Below, one piece after another: positions 44,863-53,597 of a stretch of DNA of 64,000 nt. The stretch spans positions 1 to 64,000 of the forward strand of contig NZ_JAHUWH010000008.1 in the NCBI RefSeq assembly GCF_019219095.1, written 5' to 3'. Made by a program: the position numbers and the translations under genes. The notes under the pieces are model-generated. The model worked only from the letters and a program-made list of their open reading frames with translations. It ran no database searches and was not told the origin of the DNA. The stretch's first letter is position 1. Each line of letters begins with the position of its first letter. The stretch is from Acidovorax sp. sic0104. Lineage in GTDB: Bacteria > Pseudomonadota > Gammaproteobacteria > Burkholderiales > Burkholderiaceae_C.

Positions 44863-45600
44863 ATGAACGAAGCCACACCGCCCCCCGGCACCGCATACCG
44901 CTACGCGATCTACTTCGCCCCCAGCCCTGGCACCCTGGGCTGGCTTGCCGGCAGTCATTGGCTGGGGCGGTGCGCTGCGCTGCTGCAGCCCCTGCAGCAG
45001 CTCGACATCGAAGGCGTGCACCCCGACGACCTGCACCGGCTCACGGCCGCCCCGCGCCGCTATGGCTGGCACGCCACGCTGAAAGCCCCCTTCGCGCTGG
45101 CACCCGGCGTGGAATGGCTGCAACTGCACCATGCCGTCCAGACGGTGGCCAGCCGCCTGCGGCCCTTCGACATCCCCCCGCTGCAGGTGGAGCGCCGGGG
45201 CGACTATCTGGCCCTGGTGCCGCTGGCCGGCCCGACAACCGCCGCCGCCCAGGCCGCCCTGCACGACGTGGCCCAAGCCTGCGTGACCGCGCTGCAGCCG
45301 CTCGCCGCACCGTTGACCGATGCTGAACTGGCGCGCCGCCGGGCCGCCGGGCTGTCGCCAGAACAGGATGCGCTGCTGCAGCGCTGGGGCTACCCTTTCG
45401 TGATGGATGAATTCCGCTTCCACATGACGCTGGCAGGCCCGATGCACCAGCTGGACGCCGGCGCCCAGGCACTGGTGCACGCCGCGGCGCAGGACTACTT
45501 CTCGGACCTGCCCACGCTGCGCTTCAACAGCCTGGCGCTGTTTGCCGAACCCACGCCGGGCGCGGACTTCGTGCTGCTCGACCACATCGAGGTCGGCTGA
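44863..45600 (+). CDS. 2H phosphoesterase-like protein (DUF1045)
   Basis: A 245-residue protein. Two HxT motifs (GWHATLKAPF near residue 67 and FHMTLAGP near 187) make it a 2H phosphoesterase-superfamily member of the DUF1045 type. DUF1045 genes usually sit in phosphonate (phn) operons, but none is visible here. The ATG at 44863 gives a normal N-terminus (YRYAIYFAP). The 250 bp upstream has no gene. Substrate unknown. Confidence 0.82.
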   Translation: MNEATPPPGTAYRYAIYFAPSPGTLGWLAGSHWLGRCAALLQPLQQLDIEGVHPDDLHRLTAAPRRYGWHATLKAPFALAPGVEWLQLHHAVQTVASRLRPFDIPPLQVERRGDYLALVPLAGPTTAAAQAALHDVAQACVTALQPLAAPLTDAELARRRAAGLSPEQDALLQRWGYPFVMDEFRFHMTLAGPMHQLDAGAQALVHAAAQDYFSDLPTLRFNSLALFAEPTPGADFVLLDHIEVG

Positions 45601-45644
45601 GCCAGCGCCCCAACCCTCCTTTTTCGCCGGCAATCCACGAGACC

Positions 45645-46070
45645 ATGACCGACATCGTCATCATCTACCACAACCCCCGCTGCGGCACCTCGCGCAACAC
45701 GCTGGCCATGATCCGCAACAGCGGCATCGAGCCCGAGGTCATCGAGTACCTGAACACTCCGCCGGACCGCGCCACGCTGGTGGCGCTGATCGCGGCCACG
45801 GGCGCCCCGGTGATCGATGCCGTGCGTGCCAAGGAGGCGCTGTTCTCCGAGCTTCGGCTGGACGCCCCCGGCGTGACGGACGCGCAGCTCATCGACGCCA
45901 TGCTGGCCCACCCCATCCTCATCAACAGGCCCCTGGTGGCCACGCCGCTGGGCACCCGCCTGTGCCGGCCGTCGGAGCTGGTGCTCGACATCCTGCCCGC
46001 GCCGCAGCGGGGTGCGTTCAGCAAGGAAGACGCAGAGGTGGTGGTGAACGCCCGGGGCGAGCGGGTCTGA
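45645..46070 (+). CDS. arsC: ArsC-type arsenate reductase (glutaredoxin-dependent)
   Basis: A 141-residue thioredoxin-fold protein. The catalytic Cys lies in HNPRCGTSRNTL, and the arsenate-binding Arg in HPILINRPLV and TRLCRPSE. It matches the glutaredoxin-dependent ArsC family (not the low-molecular-weight phosphatase type). No arsenic operon (arsR, arsB) is present nearby, so a different ArsC-family role is possible. It follows the 2H phosphoesterase by 44 bp. Confidence 0.9.
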   Translation: MTDIVIIYHNPRCGTSRNTLAMIRNSGIEPEVIEYLNTPPDRATLVALIAATGAPVIDAVRAKEALFSELRLDAPGVTDAQLIDAMLAHPILINRPLVATPLGTRLCRPSELVLDILPAPQRGAFSKEDAEVVVNARGERV

Positions 46071-46160
46071 GCCCTGCGGCAGACAGCCACGCGGCATGGT
46101 CCAGCCGTGGCGCCGCCACAGTGGTTTTCTTCGGCCTGGCAAGCACCAGGCCGTTGATGG

Positions 46161-46808
46161 TCAAGGAACCATGAACTGCGTCCGCGCCTGCAGCGCCTGC
46201 GCGCGCGAATGGCAGCCTTCGAGATGGTCGTTCACCAGCCCCATCGCCTGCATGAAGGCATACACGGTGGTGGGGCCCACAAACGTCCAGCCGCGCTTCT
46301 TGAGGTCCTTGGACATGGCCACCGAGGCGGGCGATGTGGACAGCGCGCGCGCCGCCTCGCGCGTGAGGCGCTCGGGCCGGTCGGCGGCCGTGGGCTCGTA
46401 GCGCCACGCGTAGCGGGCCAGCGAGCCGAACTCGCTGCGCAGCTCCAGCACGCGCCGCGCGTTGTTGATGGTGGAGACGATCTTGCCCCGGTGCCGCACG
46501 ATGGCCGCATCCTGCACCAGCCGCTCGATGTCGGCCTCGCCGTAGGCCGCGACCTTCTCGGCGTCGAAGTGGTCGAACGCGGCGCGAAAGCCCTCGCGCT
46601 TGTTCAAGATGGTGAGCCAGCTCAGGCCGGACTGGAAGCCCTCCAGGCACAGCTTCTCGAACAGGCGCCGGTCGTCATCCACCGGAAAGCCCCATTCGGT
46701 GTCGTGGTAGTGGCGGTACAGCGGCGTGGCCTGGCACCAGGTGCAGCGCGGGCAGCCGGCGTCGTCGGCAAACAGTCCTTCGGGCAGGGTGGGGGTGGCG
46801 GCGTTCAT
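46161..46808 (-). CDS. tag: DNA-3-methyladenine glycosylase I
   Basis: A 215-residue base-excision repair enzyme that removes 3-methyladenine. The zinc-binding ligands are visible in GCPRCTWCQ (N-terminal Cys), YHDTEWGFPV (His) and DHLEGCHSR (HxxxC at the C-terminus). EGFQSGLSWLTIL holds the catalytic Glu region. I chose the ATG at 46808 because the longer frame upstream runs into the promoter zone shared with the divergent aminopeptidase gene. Confidence 0.95.
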   Translation of the reverse strand: MNAATPTLPEGLFADDAGCPRCTWCQATPLYRHYHDTEWGFPVDDDRRLFEKLCLEGFQSGLSWLTILNKREGFRAAFDHFDAEKVAAYGEADIERLVQDAAIVRHRGKIVSTINNARRVLELRSEFGSLARYAWRYEPTAADRPERLTREAARALSTSPASVAMSKDLKKRGWTFVGPTTVYAFMQAMGLVNDHLEGCHSRAQALQARTQFMVP

Positions 46809-46921
46809 CGCGCAGGATTCTAGGGGGACTCTCGCGAAAACCCGGGGCGCGCCGCGCCTATAAACTGCCTCTGGAATCCATTCGCCCCACCAATCATCTA
46901 CCACCCACCGCCCGGCCACGC

Positions 46922-48079
46922 ATGCGCCTGCCCTTTCCACGACCCCTGCCATGGCTGGCCCTGGCCTGCGCCGCGCTGCTGTGCGGCTGCGCCAGCACCA
47001 CCAATTCGCTCGGCTACTACTGGCAATCGGTGCGCGGCCACATGCAGCTGATGCAGGCCGCCGAACCCATCGACCGCTGGATCGAGCGCACGGACATCAG
47101 CCCCGCGCTGCGCGAACGCCTGCAGCTGGCGCAGCGGGCGCGCGCCTTTGCGGTGGCCGAGCTGGGCCTGCCCGACAACGCGAGCTACCGCGACTACGCG
47201 GACCTCAAGCGCCCTGCCGCCGTGTGGAACGTGGTGGCAGCGCCGCCAGACGAGCTCAAGCTGCACACCTGGTGCTTCCCCTTCACGGGCTGCATCGGCT
47301 ACCGGGGCTACTTTGCACAGGCCGATGCACAGGCCGAGGCCGACCAGTTGGCGGCCCAGGGGCTGGAGGTGGAGGTGTATGGCGTGCCCGCGTACTCCAC
47401 GCTGGGCTACCTGAACTGGGCGGGTGGCGACCCACTGCTCAACACCTTCATCGGCTGGCCTGAAGGCGACTTCGTGCGGCTGCTGTTCCACGAGCTGGCG
47501 CACCAGGTGGTCTACGCCGAGGGCGACACGCTGTTCAACGAATCGTTTGCCACTGCGGTGGAGCGCATCGGCGTGGCGCAGTGGCTGGCCGCCCATTCCA
47601 CCCCCGAGGCGCGCGTGGCCTACGCCACCAGCGAGGCGCGGCGCGGCGCCTTCCGAGCGCTGACCCGCGCCACGCGTGCACGGTTGGCCGATATTTATAT
47701 GCAAAAAGAGGCACCAGCGCATGACAGACAAGCGCTGATTGCTATGAAAAAAGAAGCGATGCAGGACTTTCGTACCCGCTACGCAGCGCTGCGCGCGCAG
47801 TGGCTGGGCACGGCGCCGGGCGCCACCGCCCAGGTCACCACAGCGCAGGTCGCGGGTTACGACCGCTGGGTCGAGAAGGCCAACAACGCAAGCTTTGCAG
47901 CACAGGCCGCCTACGACGAACTGGTGCCCGCGTTCGAGGCCCTGTTCGAGCAGCAGGGCCGCGACTGGAGCCGGTTCTATGATGCCGTACGACAACTGAC
48001 CCGCCAGCCGCTGCAGGAGCGCCAAGACGCCCTGCGCGCATTGGCGCCCACGACCCCCAAGGAGACACCCGGTGCCTGA
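46922..48079 (+). CDS. Zinc aminopeptidase lipoprotein (PF10023-like)
   Basis: A 385-residue lipoprotein. The signal peptide ends in the lipobox LLCGC (Cys22), followed by the family opening NSLGYYWQSVRGHM. The zinc motif is FHELAHQVVY (HExxH) with FNESFATAVE supplying the further Glu. It belongs to a family of predicted periplasmic aminopeptidases. Residues about 257-277 (YMQKEAPAHDRQALIAMKKE) are encoded by a palindromic mini-element with local base composition unlike the rest of the gene. The 3' end overlaps the next gene by eight bases. Confidence 0.87.
   Translation: MRLPFPRPLPWLALACAALLCGCASTTNSLGYYWQSVRGHMQLMQAAEPIDRWIERTDISPALRERLQLAQRARAFAVAELGLPDNASYRDYADLKRPAAVWNVVAAPPDELKLHTWCFPFTGCIGYRGYFAQADAQAEADQLAAQGLEVEVYGVPAYSTLGYLNWAGGDPLLNTFIGWPEGDFVRLLFHELAHQVVYAEGDTLFNESFATAVERIGVAQWLAAHSTPEARVAYATSEARRGAFRALTRATRARLADIYMQKEAPAHDRQALIAMKKEAMQDFRTRYAALRAQWLGTAPGATAQVTTAQVAGYDRWVEKANNASFAAQAAYDELVPAFEALFEQQGRDWSRFYDAVRQLTRQPLQERQDALRALAPTTPKETPGA
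47690..47752 (-). repeat. Palindromic mini-element copy inside the aminopeptidase gene
   Basis: On the minus strand it reads TTTTTTCATAGCAATCAGCG, then CTTGTCTGTCATGCGCTGG, then TGCCTCTTTTTGCATAT, the same layout as the other copies. It is inserted without disturbing the reading frame and makes an AT-rich island in a GC-rich gene. Confidence 0.75.
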
Positions 48080-48491
48080 CATCCACATCCATCGCGAACA
48101 CCACCTGGGCCTGCCTGCGGCCCGCAAGATCGCCTTCTCCTGGGCCGAAAAGGCCGAGGAAAATTTCGACATGGAATGTGTCTACGAAGAAGGCGACACC
48201 GAAGACATGCTCACCTTCACCCGCTCGGGCGTGAAGGGCACGCTGCTCGTGGACGCCCGCCAGTTCGAGATGAAGGCCCAGCTCGGCTTTCTGTTCGGCG
48301 CATTCAAGGACCGCATCGAGTCCGAGATCGGCGAGCAGCTCGACGCGCTGCTGAACGGCAAGCCGGCCAAGGCGGCGGGCAAAAAGGCCGCAGTCGATGC
48401 CGACGAGCCCGCGAAGGAAAAGACGGCCAGCGCCAAGGCCACGGCCCCCAAAGCGGCCGCCAAGACGGCCGCCAAGCCCAAGAAGGCCTGA
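48072..48491 (+). CDS. Polyhydroxyalkanoate system (PHA_gran_rgn) protein
   Basis: A 139-residue protein. The N-terminal 90 residues (PDIHIHREHHLGLPAARKIA, then FKDRIESEIGEQLDALL) match the PHA_gran_rgn family annotated as a polyhydroxyalkanoate granule-associated or regulatory protein. The tail is a Lys/Ala-rich repeat (KATAPKAAAKTAAKPKKA) like those of DNA- or granule-binding proteins. The GTG start overlaps the stop of the aminopeptidase gene. Confidence 0.8.
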   Translation: MPDIHIHREHHLGLPAARKIAFSWAEKAEENFDMECVYEEGDTEDMLTFTRSGVKGTLLVDARQFEMKAQLGFLFGAFKDRIESEIGEQLDALLNGKPAKAAGKKAAVDADEPAKEKTASAKATAPKAAAKTAAKPKKA

Positions 48492-48506
48492 CGCCGGCTG
48501 CCGACC

Positions 48507-49238
48507 ATGGCTTCTTCATCCCTGCCATCCACCGCGCCAGCCCCATCCGCCCCGCCGCCTGGGGGTGCGACAGCGTTCGACACGCTGTCGTCCCTGCTGC
48601 ATAGCCGCTACAGCTGCCGCGCCTACCAGCCCGAGCCCCTGCAGCGCGCCACCATCGAGCAGATACTGGCGACTGCGCAGCGCACCGCATCCTGGTGCAA
48701 CGCGCAGCCCTGGCAGGTGCACGTTGCCAGCGGCGCCACGCTCGCACGGCTGCGTGAGGCGTTTACCCAGGCGTTGCCCGCCGCCCCACCCACGCCCGAC
48801 CTGCCCTGGCCGCGCGAGTACCGCGGCGTGTACCAGGAGCGCCGCCGCGAGTGCGGCTGGGGCTTGTACGAGGCCCTGGGCATCGCCAAGGGCGACCGCG
48901 AAGCCTCGGCCCGCCAGGCAGCGCAGAACTTCACGATGTTCGGCGCGCCGCACGTGGCCATCGTCACCAGCGACGAGGCGCTGGGCACCTACGGCGCGGT
49001 CGACTGCGGCGCGTACGTGGCCCACTTCATGCTGGCCGCCCACAGCCTGGGCGTGGGCTCCATCGCGCAGGCCGCGCTGGCGTCGTACCCCGCCGTGCTG
49101 CGCGAGGTGCTGGGCATCGGCGAAGACCGCACCATCGTCTGCGGCATCTCGTTCGGGATGGCGGACCTGGCGCACCCCGCCAACCACTTTCGCACCACGC
49201 GGGCCGATGTGGCCGACAGCGTGGTGTGGCGCGACTGA
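48507..49238 (+). CDS. Nitroreductase-family FMN oxidoreductase
   Basis: A 243-residue flavoprotein of the nitroreductase superfamily. The FMN-binding motif RYSCRAYQPEPL sits near residue 33 and ASWCNAQPWQVHV behind it. The C-terminal GEDRTIVCGISFGMAD is also typical. It reduces nitroaromatics or quinones with NAD(P)H; the native substrate is unknown. The first 25 residues are Pro/Ser/Ala-rich and absent from most relatives. It starts 15 bp after the PHA protein gene. Confidence 0.9.
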   Translation: MASSSLPSTAPAPSAPPPGGATAFDTLSSLLHSRYSCRAYQPEPLQRATIEQILATAQRTASWCNAQPWQVHVASGATLARLREAFTQALPAAPPTPDLPWPREYRGVYQERRRECGWGLYEALGIAKGDREASARQAAQNFTMFGAPHVAIVTSDEALGTYGAVDCGAYVAHFMLAAHSLGVGSIAQAALASYPAVLREVLGIGEDRTIVCGISFGMADLAHPANHFRTTRADVADSVVWRD

Positions 49239-49250
49239 CGGGGCCTTCGG

Positions 49251-50330
49251 TCAGGCCGCTGCGCGCAGCAAGGGGCTGCTGCGCGCCTGCAGGACGCCGA
49301 ACAGATTCTTGGGGTCGGCCAGCGCGGGGATCAGCTCGATGCGCTCTCCCACACCCAGCGCCTGCGCCGCATCGCGCAGAAAGCGCAGGGCCGAGAAGTC
49401 CTCCAGCGCAAAGCCCACGGAATCAAAGACGGTGACCGCGGCATCGCCGCTGCGGCCTGGGCGCCGGCCGGCCAGCACCTCCCACATCTCGGTCACCGCA
49501 AAGTCGGCGGGCAGTTGCTGGATGTCGCCTTCGATGCGCGTCTGGGGCGCGTATTCCACAAACACCTGCGCCGCACGCAGCACGTCGGCATGCAGCTCGG
49601 TCTTGCCGGGACAGTCGCCGCCCACCGCGTTGATGTGCATGCCGGGGGCCAGCATGTCGGGCGTGAGTATGGTGGCGTAGGCCTTGTCGGCCGTCACCGT
49701 GGTCACGATGTCGGCCCCGCGCACCGCGTCGGCCGTGCTGGCGCAGGCGATGGTGGCGATGCCCGTGCCCTGCAGGTTGGCCTGCAGCTTGGCGGTGGCG
49801 GCCGGGTCGGTGTCGAACAGGCGCAGCGTGGTGATGCCCAACAGGTGGTGAAACGCCAGCGCCTGGAACTCGCTTTGCGCACCGTTGCCGATGATCGCCA
49901 TGGTGCGGCTGCCGGGCCGTGCCAGTGCCCGCGCGGCCACGGCCGACATGGCGGCGGTGCGCAGCGCGGTGGTGAGCGTGAGCTCGCTCAGCAGCACGGG
50001 CGCACCCGTGGCCACATCGGCCAGCACGCCGAACGCCATCACCGTCGACAGGCCGTGGCGCGTGTTGCGCGGGTGGCCGTTGACGTACTTGAAGGCGTAG
50101 GTTTCATCGTCGGCAATCGGCATCAGCTCGATCACGCCGTCCTGCGAATGGCTGGCCACGCGCGCCGATTTGTCGAACGACTCCCAGCGCAGGAAATCGG
50201 CCTCGATGTTGTCGGCGATGCCGCGCAGGCAGGCTTTCACGCCCATGCGCCGCACGAGGGTGATGACGTCGGGGGCGCTGAGGTACAGGGTGGCGTGCGA
50301 TGCGGTGGGTGTCAGGTTCTGCGTGACCAT
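49251..50330 (-). CDS. Ornithine cyclodeaminase
   Basis: A 359-residue NAD-dependent enzyme of the ornithine cyclodeaminase/mu-crystallin family. It contains the dinucleotide site AIIGNGAQSEFQALAF, the substrate-binding FKYVNGHPRNTRHGLSTVMA, and the late FDSVGFALEDFSALR. The length and close fit to the canonical enzyme favour true ornithine-to-proline conversion over an alanine dehydrogenase. A GGAGA ribosome site precedes the ATG. It follows the IclR gene on the same strand, with a 130-bp gap. Confidence 0.9.
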   Translation of the reverse strand: MVTQNLTPTASHATLYLSAPDVITLVRRMGVKACLRGIADNIEADFLRWESFDKSARVASHSQDGVIELMPIADDETYAFKYVNGHPRNTRHGLSTVMAFGVLADVATGAPVLLSELTLTTALRTAAMSAVAARALARPGSRTMAIIGNGAQSEFQALAFHHLLGITTLRLFDTDPAATAKLQANLQGTGIATIACASTADAVRGADIVTTVTADKAYATILTPDMLAPGMHINAVGGDCPGKTELHADVLRAAQVFVEYAPQTRIEGDIQQLPADFAVTEMWEVLAGRRPGRSGDAAVTVFDSVGFALEDFSALRFLRDAAQALGVGERIELIPALADPKNLFGVLQARSSPLLRAAA

Positions 50331-50460
50331 GGTCTTGTCTCCAAAGGTTTGAAGACAAGTTTCCGCCGGGCAGATGGCAATGGGAATCGCCAGAACTGCC
50401 GCATATTGCGCACCGCCTTGGCGAACTGGCAGCCGAAACTGGCCTTTTGCCCAGCCGGCC

Positions 50461-51201
50461 TCAGACCTGCCCGCTCAACCGGCGCGCGGCCTCCAGCACG
50501 GCCTTGACGTACCGCTCTTCATAGCGGTGCGCCGGCATGGTCAGCGTGACGGCAGAGGCCAGGCTGCCGTCGGCATGGAACACGGGCGCCGAGATGCCCG
50601 CCACCTCGTGCAGCCGGTCGCCCGCACCAGCCATATAGCCATCGGCGCGGATGCGGGCGTAGAGCGCACGGTCCTTCTGGCCGAGCGTGCGGCTGAGCTC
50701 CGGGTCGAACGCCACCAGCACCCGCCCGCCAGTGCCGCGCCCGAGCGGCAGCACATCGCCCGCACGGATGTGGTCGCGCACGGGGTGCGGCGAATCCACG
50801 CGGAACTGGCACAGCCGCACCGCGTCAGCGCCCTGGCCCTGGCGCACGTGGTACGCCGCGCTCTCGCCCGTGGCGGCCACCAGGTCGTGCAGCACGGGCA
50901 GCACCACCCGGTCGAGTGAGAACGATGCCGCGTACAGCGCATGCAGCCGCGCCACTTCAGCGCCCAGGGCGTAGCGGCCGTCCGCGAGGCGCTGCACCCA
51001 GCGCGCATGCTCCAGCGACGCCAGCAGGCGCAGCGCGGTGCTCTTGTGCAGTTGTGTGCGGGCGGCCAGCTCGGCCAGTGTGAGGGCGCCTTCCCCCGCG
51101 CGAAAGGCGGCCACCAGCGTGAGGGCGCGGTCCACGGCCGCCACACCGCCGGGCGCTGCGTGGGCGTCGGCCAGGGATTCGTGCGCGGATTTGCGGGGCA
51201 T
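50461..51201 (-). CDS. IclR-family transcriptional regulator
   Basis: A 246-residue regulator. The N-terminal winged helix (GVAAVDRALTLVAAF with TLAELAARTQLHKSTALRLL) is followed by an IclR effector domain. It is divergent from the HMG-CoA lyase/CoA-transferase pair, and overlapping palindromes sit between, so it probably represses or activates them. I chose the ATG at 51201 (MPRKSAHESL) rather than the longer frame. Confidence 0.92.
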   Translation of the reverse strand: MPRKSAHESLADAHAAPGGVAAVDRALTLVAAFRAGEGALTLAELAARTQLHKSTALRLLASLEHARWVQRLADGRYALGAEVARLHALYAASFSLDRVVLPVLHDLVAATGESAAYHVRQGQGADAVRLCQFRVDSPHPVRDHIRAGDVLPLGRGTGGRVLVAFDPELSRTLGQKDRALYARIRADGYMAGAGDRLHEVAGISAPVFHADGSLASAVTLTMPAHRYEERYVKAVLEAARRLSGQV

Positions 51202-51281
51202 GGCGAGGGACCGTTGGCGAACGAAGGGCTTGGCTGCAGGGGTTGACGTAACCGCGCAAAAAGCCAATCATTCCATAAGAA

Positions 51282-51306
51282 AGAACACTGTTCTATCTAT
51301 TAGAAC
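51282..51306. promoter_or_regulatory. Overlapping palindromes, candidate IclR operator
   Basis: AGAACA-C-TGTTCT (51282-51294) and GTTCTA-N5-TAGAAC (51290-51306) share the TGTTCT half. They lie between the IclR gene and the divergent HMG-CoA lyase gene in an AT-rich stretch. Confidence 0.6.
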
Positions 51307-51363
51307 AACGCACCGCGGCAGCGTCAAGCTCTTGCAGCCGCCCCGCACTGCACAAAGGACCCC

Positions 51364-52296
51364 ATGGCAACCCCCGATATCCTCATCAGCGAAGTGGGCC
51401 CGCGCGACGGCCTGCAGTCCGTGCAGGCCACCATGCCCACGGACCACAAGCTGCGCTGGATCGACGCGCTCGTCGCCGCAGGCCTGCGTGAGATCGAAGT
51501 CGGCTCGTTCGTGCCCGCACGCCTGCTGCCCCAGATGGCCGACGTGGCCCAGGTGGTGCGCCACGCGCTCACCCACCCCGGCATCACCGTGATGGCCCTG
51601 GTGCCCAACCTGCGCGGCGCCGAGGCCGCACTGGCCAGTGGCGTGCACAAGATCACGCTGCCCGTGTCGGCCAGCGCGGCGCATTCACAGGCCAATGTGC
51701 GCAAGACCCCGGACGCCATGGTGGACGAGTTGCGCGCCATCACCCGCCTGCGCGCCGAGACTGCGCCCCAGGTGCTGGTGGAAGTCGGCATCTCCACCGC
51801 CTTCGGCTGCACGCTGCAGGGTGAGGTTCCCGAGGACGACGTGATCCGCCTGGCCACCAGTTGCGTGGCGGCGGGCGTGGACGAGGTGGGCCTGTCGGAC
51901 ACCACCGGCATGGCCAACCCCGCGCAGGTGCGCCGCCTGTTCACGCGGCTGCGCAGCGAGATCGGCCCGCACGCCGGCGCGGCCCACATGCACAACACGC
52001 GCGGGCTGGGCCTGGCCAACTGCCTGGCCGCGTACGACGTGGGCGTGCGCACCTTCGACGCATCGCTGGGCGGCCTGGGCGGCTGCCCCTACGCGCCGGG
52101 CGCCTCGGGCAATGTGGTCACCGAGGATCTGGTGTTCATGTTCGAGGCCATGGGCCTCTCCACCGGAGTCGATCTGCACAAGCTCTTCGCGGCCCGCGCG
52201 CCGCTGCAGGCGGGACTGCCCGGCGAGCCGGTGTACGGCATGACGCCCGAGGCGGGGCTGCCCAAGGGATGGATACAGGAGGCAACGCATGCTTGA
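51364..52296 (+). CDS. Hydroxymethylglutaryl-CoA lyase family enzyme
   Basis: A 310-residue TIM-barrel lyase. The catalytic Arg lies in SEVGPRDGLQSV. The metal site HMHNTRGLGLAN and the active-site Cys loop GGLGGCPYAPGASGNV are both intact. These make it a competent HMG-CoA lyase (to acetoacetate and acetyl-CoA), or a relative acting on a similar hydroxyacyl-CoA. It overlaps the CoA-transferase gene by eight bases, so the pair likely activates and then cleaves a C5/C6 dicarboxylate. Confidence 0.93.
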   Translation: MATPDILISEVGPRDGLQSVQATMPTDHKLRWIDALVAAGLREIEVGSFVPARLLPQMADVAQVVRHALTHPGITVMALVPNLRGAEAALASGVHKITLPVSASAAHSQANVRKTPDAMVDELRAITRLRAETAPQVLVEVGISTAFGCTLQGEVPEDDVIRLATSCVAAGVDEVGLSDTTGMANPAQVRRLFTRLRSEIGPHAGAAHMHNTRGLGLANCLAAYDVGVRTFDASLGGLGGCPYAPGASGNVVTEDLVFMFEAMGLSTGVDLHKLFAARAPLQAGLPGEPVYGMTPEAGLPKGWIQEATHA

Positions 52297-53518
52297 GAAC
52301 AACGACGGTGCCCCGAGCCAGGGCCCCAGCGACCTGCCCTACGCCGGCATCCGCGTGGTGGAGTTCACCCACATGGTGATGGGCCCGAGCTGCGGCCTGG
52401 TGCTGGCCGACCTGGGGGCCGAGGTCATCAAGGTCGAGCCCATCGGCCACGGCCGCGAGGGCGACGCCACGCGCAAGCTGCGCGGGTCGGGGGCGGGATT
52501 CTTCCCGCTGTTCAACCGCAACAAGAAGAGCCTGGCGCTGGATCTGGAAACCCCCGAGGGCAAGGAGGCCGCGCTGCGCCTGATCGCCACGGCCGACATC
52601 GTGTGCGAGAACTTCAAGCCCGGCACCATGAAGAAGCTGGGCCTGGACTACGCGAGCCTGAAGACCCTGAACCCGCGCCTCATCTACGTGAGCCACAAGG
52701 GCTTCCTGCCCGGCCCGTACGACCATCGCACGGCGCTCGACGAGGTGGTGCAGATGATGGGCGGCCTGGCGTACATGACAGGCCGCCCCGGCGACCCGCT
52801 GCGCGCGGGCACCAGCGTGAACGACATCATGGGCGGCATGTTCGGCGCCATCGGTGCCATGGCCGCGCTGGCCCAGCGCGAGAAGACGGGGCGCGGGCAA
52901 GAGGTGCAGAGCGCACTGTTCGAGAACAACGTGTTCCTCGTCGCGCAGCACATCATGCAGTTCGCCGTCACCGGCCAGCCAGCCGCCCCCATGCCTGCGC
53001 GCATCTCGGCCTGGGCGATCTACGACGTGTTCCAGGTGAAAGACGGCGAGCAGATCTTCTTGGCGGTGGTGAGCGATGGCGCGTGGGCCACGTTCTGCGA
53101 TGCCTTCGGCTTTGCCGACCTGAAGGCCGACCCGCGCCTGGCCAGCAACAACGACCGCGTGCGCGAACGCGCCTGGATGATGCCGCTGCTGCGCGAGCGG
53201 CTCGCGGCCTTCAGCGCCGCGCACCTGGCCGAAGTGTTCGAGCGCCACGCCCTGCCCTTTGCCCCCATCACCCGGCCGCAAGACTTGCTTGACGACCCGC
53301 ACCTGAACGCCACCGGCGCCCTCGCCCCCATGACCCTGCCCGACGGCCGCGCCAGCCAGACGGTGCTGCTGCCCCTGTCCATGGACGGCCAGCGCCCGGG
53401 CGTGCGGCTGTCGCCGCCCAGCGTGGGCGAGCACAATGCAGAGCTCCTGGCCGAGCTGGGTTACGATGCTATAAAAATTGAAGCGCTTGGCGCTTATCCA
53501 GCAAGCGGTAGGGCCTGA
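52289..53518 (+). CDS. CaiB/BaiF family (type III) CoA-transferase
   Basis: A 409-residue family III CoA-transferase. The N-terminus is VVEFTHMVMGPSCGLVLADL. The catalytic Asp is in the SVNDIMGG segment. The final residues, from about KIEALGAYPASGRA, are encoded by a palindromic mini-element (53464-53525) that also supplies the stop codon, so the natural C-terminus has been replaced or extended. It probably transfers CoA to the acid that the adjoining lyase cleaves. Confidence 0.92.
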   Translation: MLENNDGAPSQGPSDLPYAGIRVVEFTHMVMGPSCGLVLADLGAEVIKVEPIGHGREGDATRKLRGSGAGFFPLFNRNKKSLALDLETPEGKEAALRLIATADIVCENFKPGTMKKLGLDYASLKTLNPRLIYVSHKGFLPGPYDHRTALDEVVQMMGGLAYMTGRPGDPLRAGTSVNDIMGGMFGAIGAMAALAQREKTGRGQEVQSALFENNVFLVAQHIMQFAVTGQPAAPMPARISAWAIYDVFQVKDGEQIFLAVVSDGAWATFCDAFGFADLKADPRLASNNDRVRERAWMMPLLRERLAAFSAAHLAEVFERHALPFAPITRPQDLLDDPHLNATGALAPMTLPDGRASQTVLLPLSMDGQRPGVRLSPPSVGEHNAELLAELGYDAIKIEALGAYPASGRA

Positions 53519-53525
53519 TTTTTCT
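53464..53525 (+). repeat. Palindromic mini-element copy at the CoA-transferase 3' end
   Basis: It reads GATGCTATAAAAATTGAAGC, then GCGCTTATCCAGCAAGCGGT, then AGGGCCTGATTTTT. The middle part matches the 61555 copy at 24 of 26 positions. The TGA stop of the CoA-transferase lies inside the element. Confidence 0.8.
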
Positions 53526-53597
53526 CAGATGGTGCTTGATGGGCCAATGACCTCGGTCTTCACATGCCCTCATCTCCACCTCTCCAGCCCTCCACCA

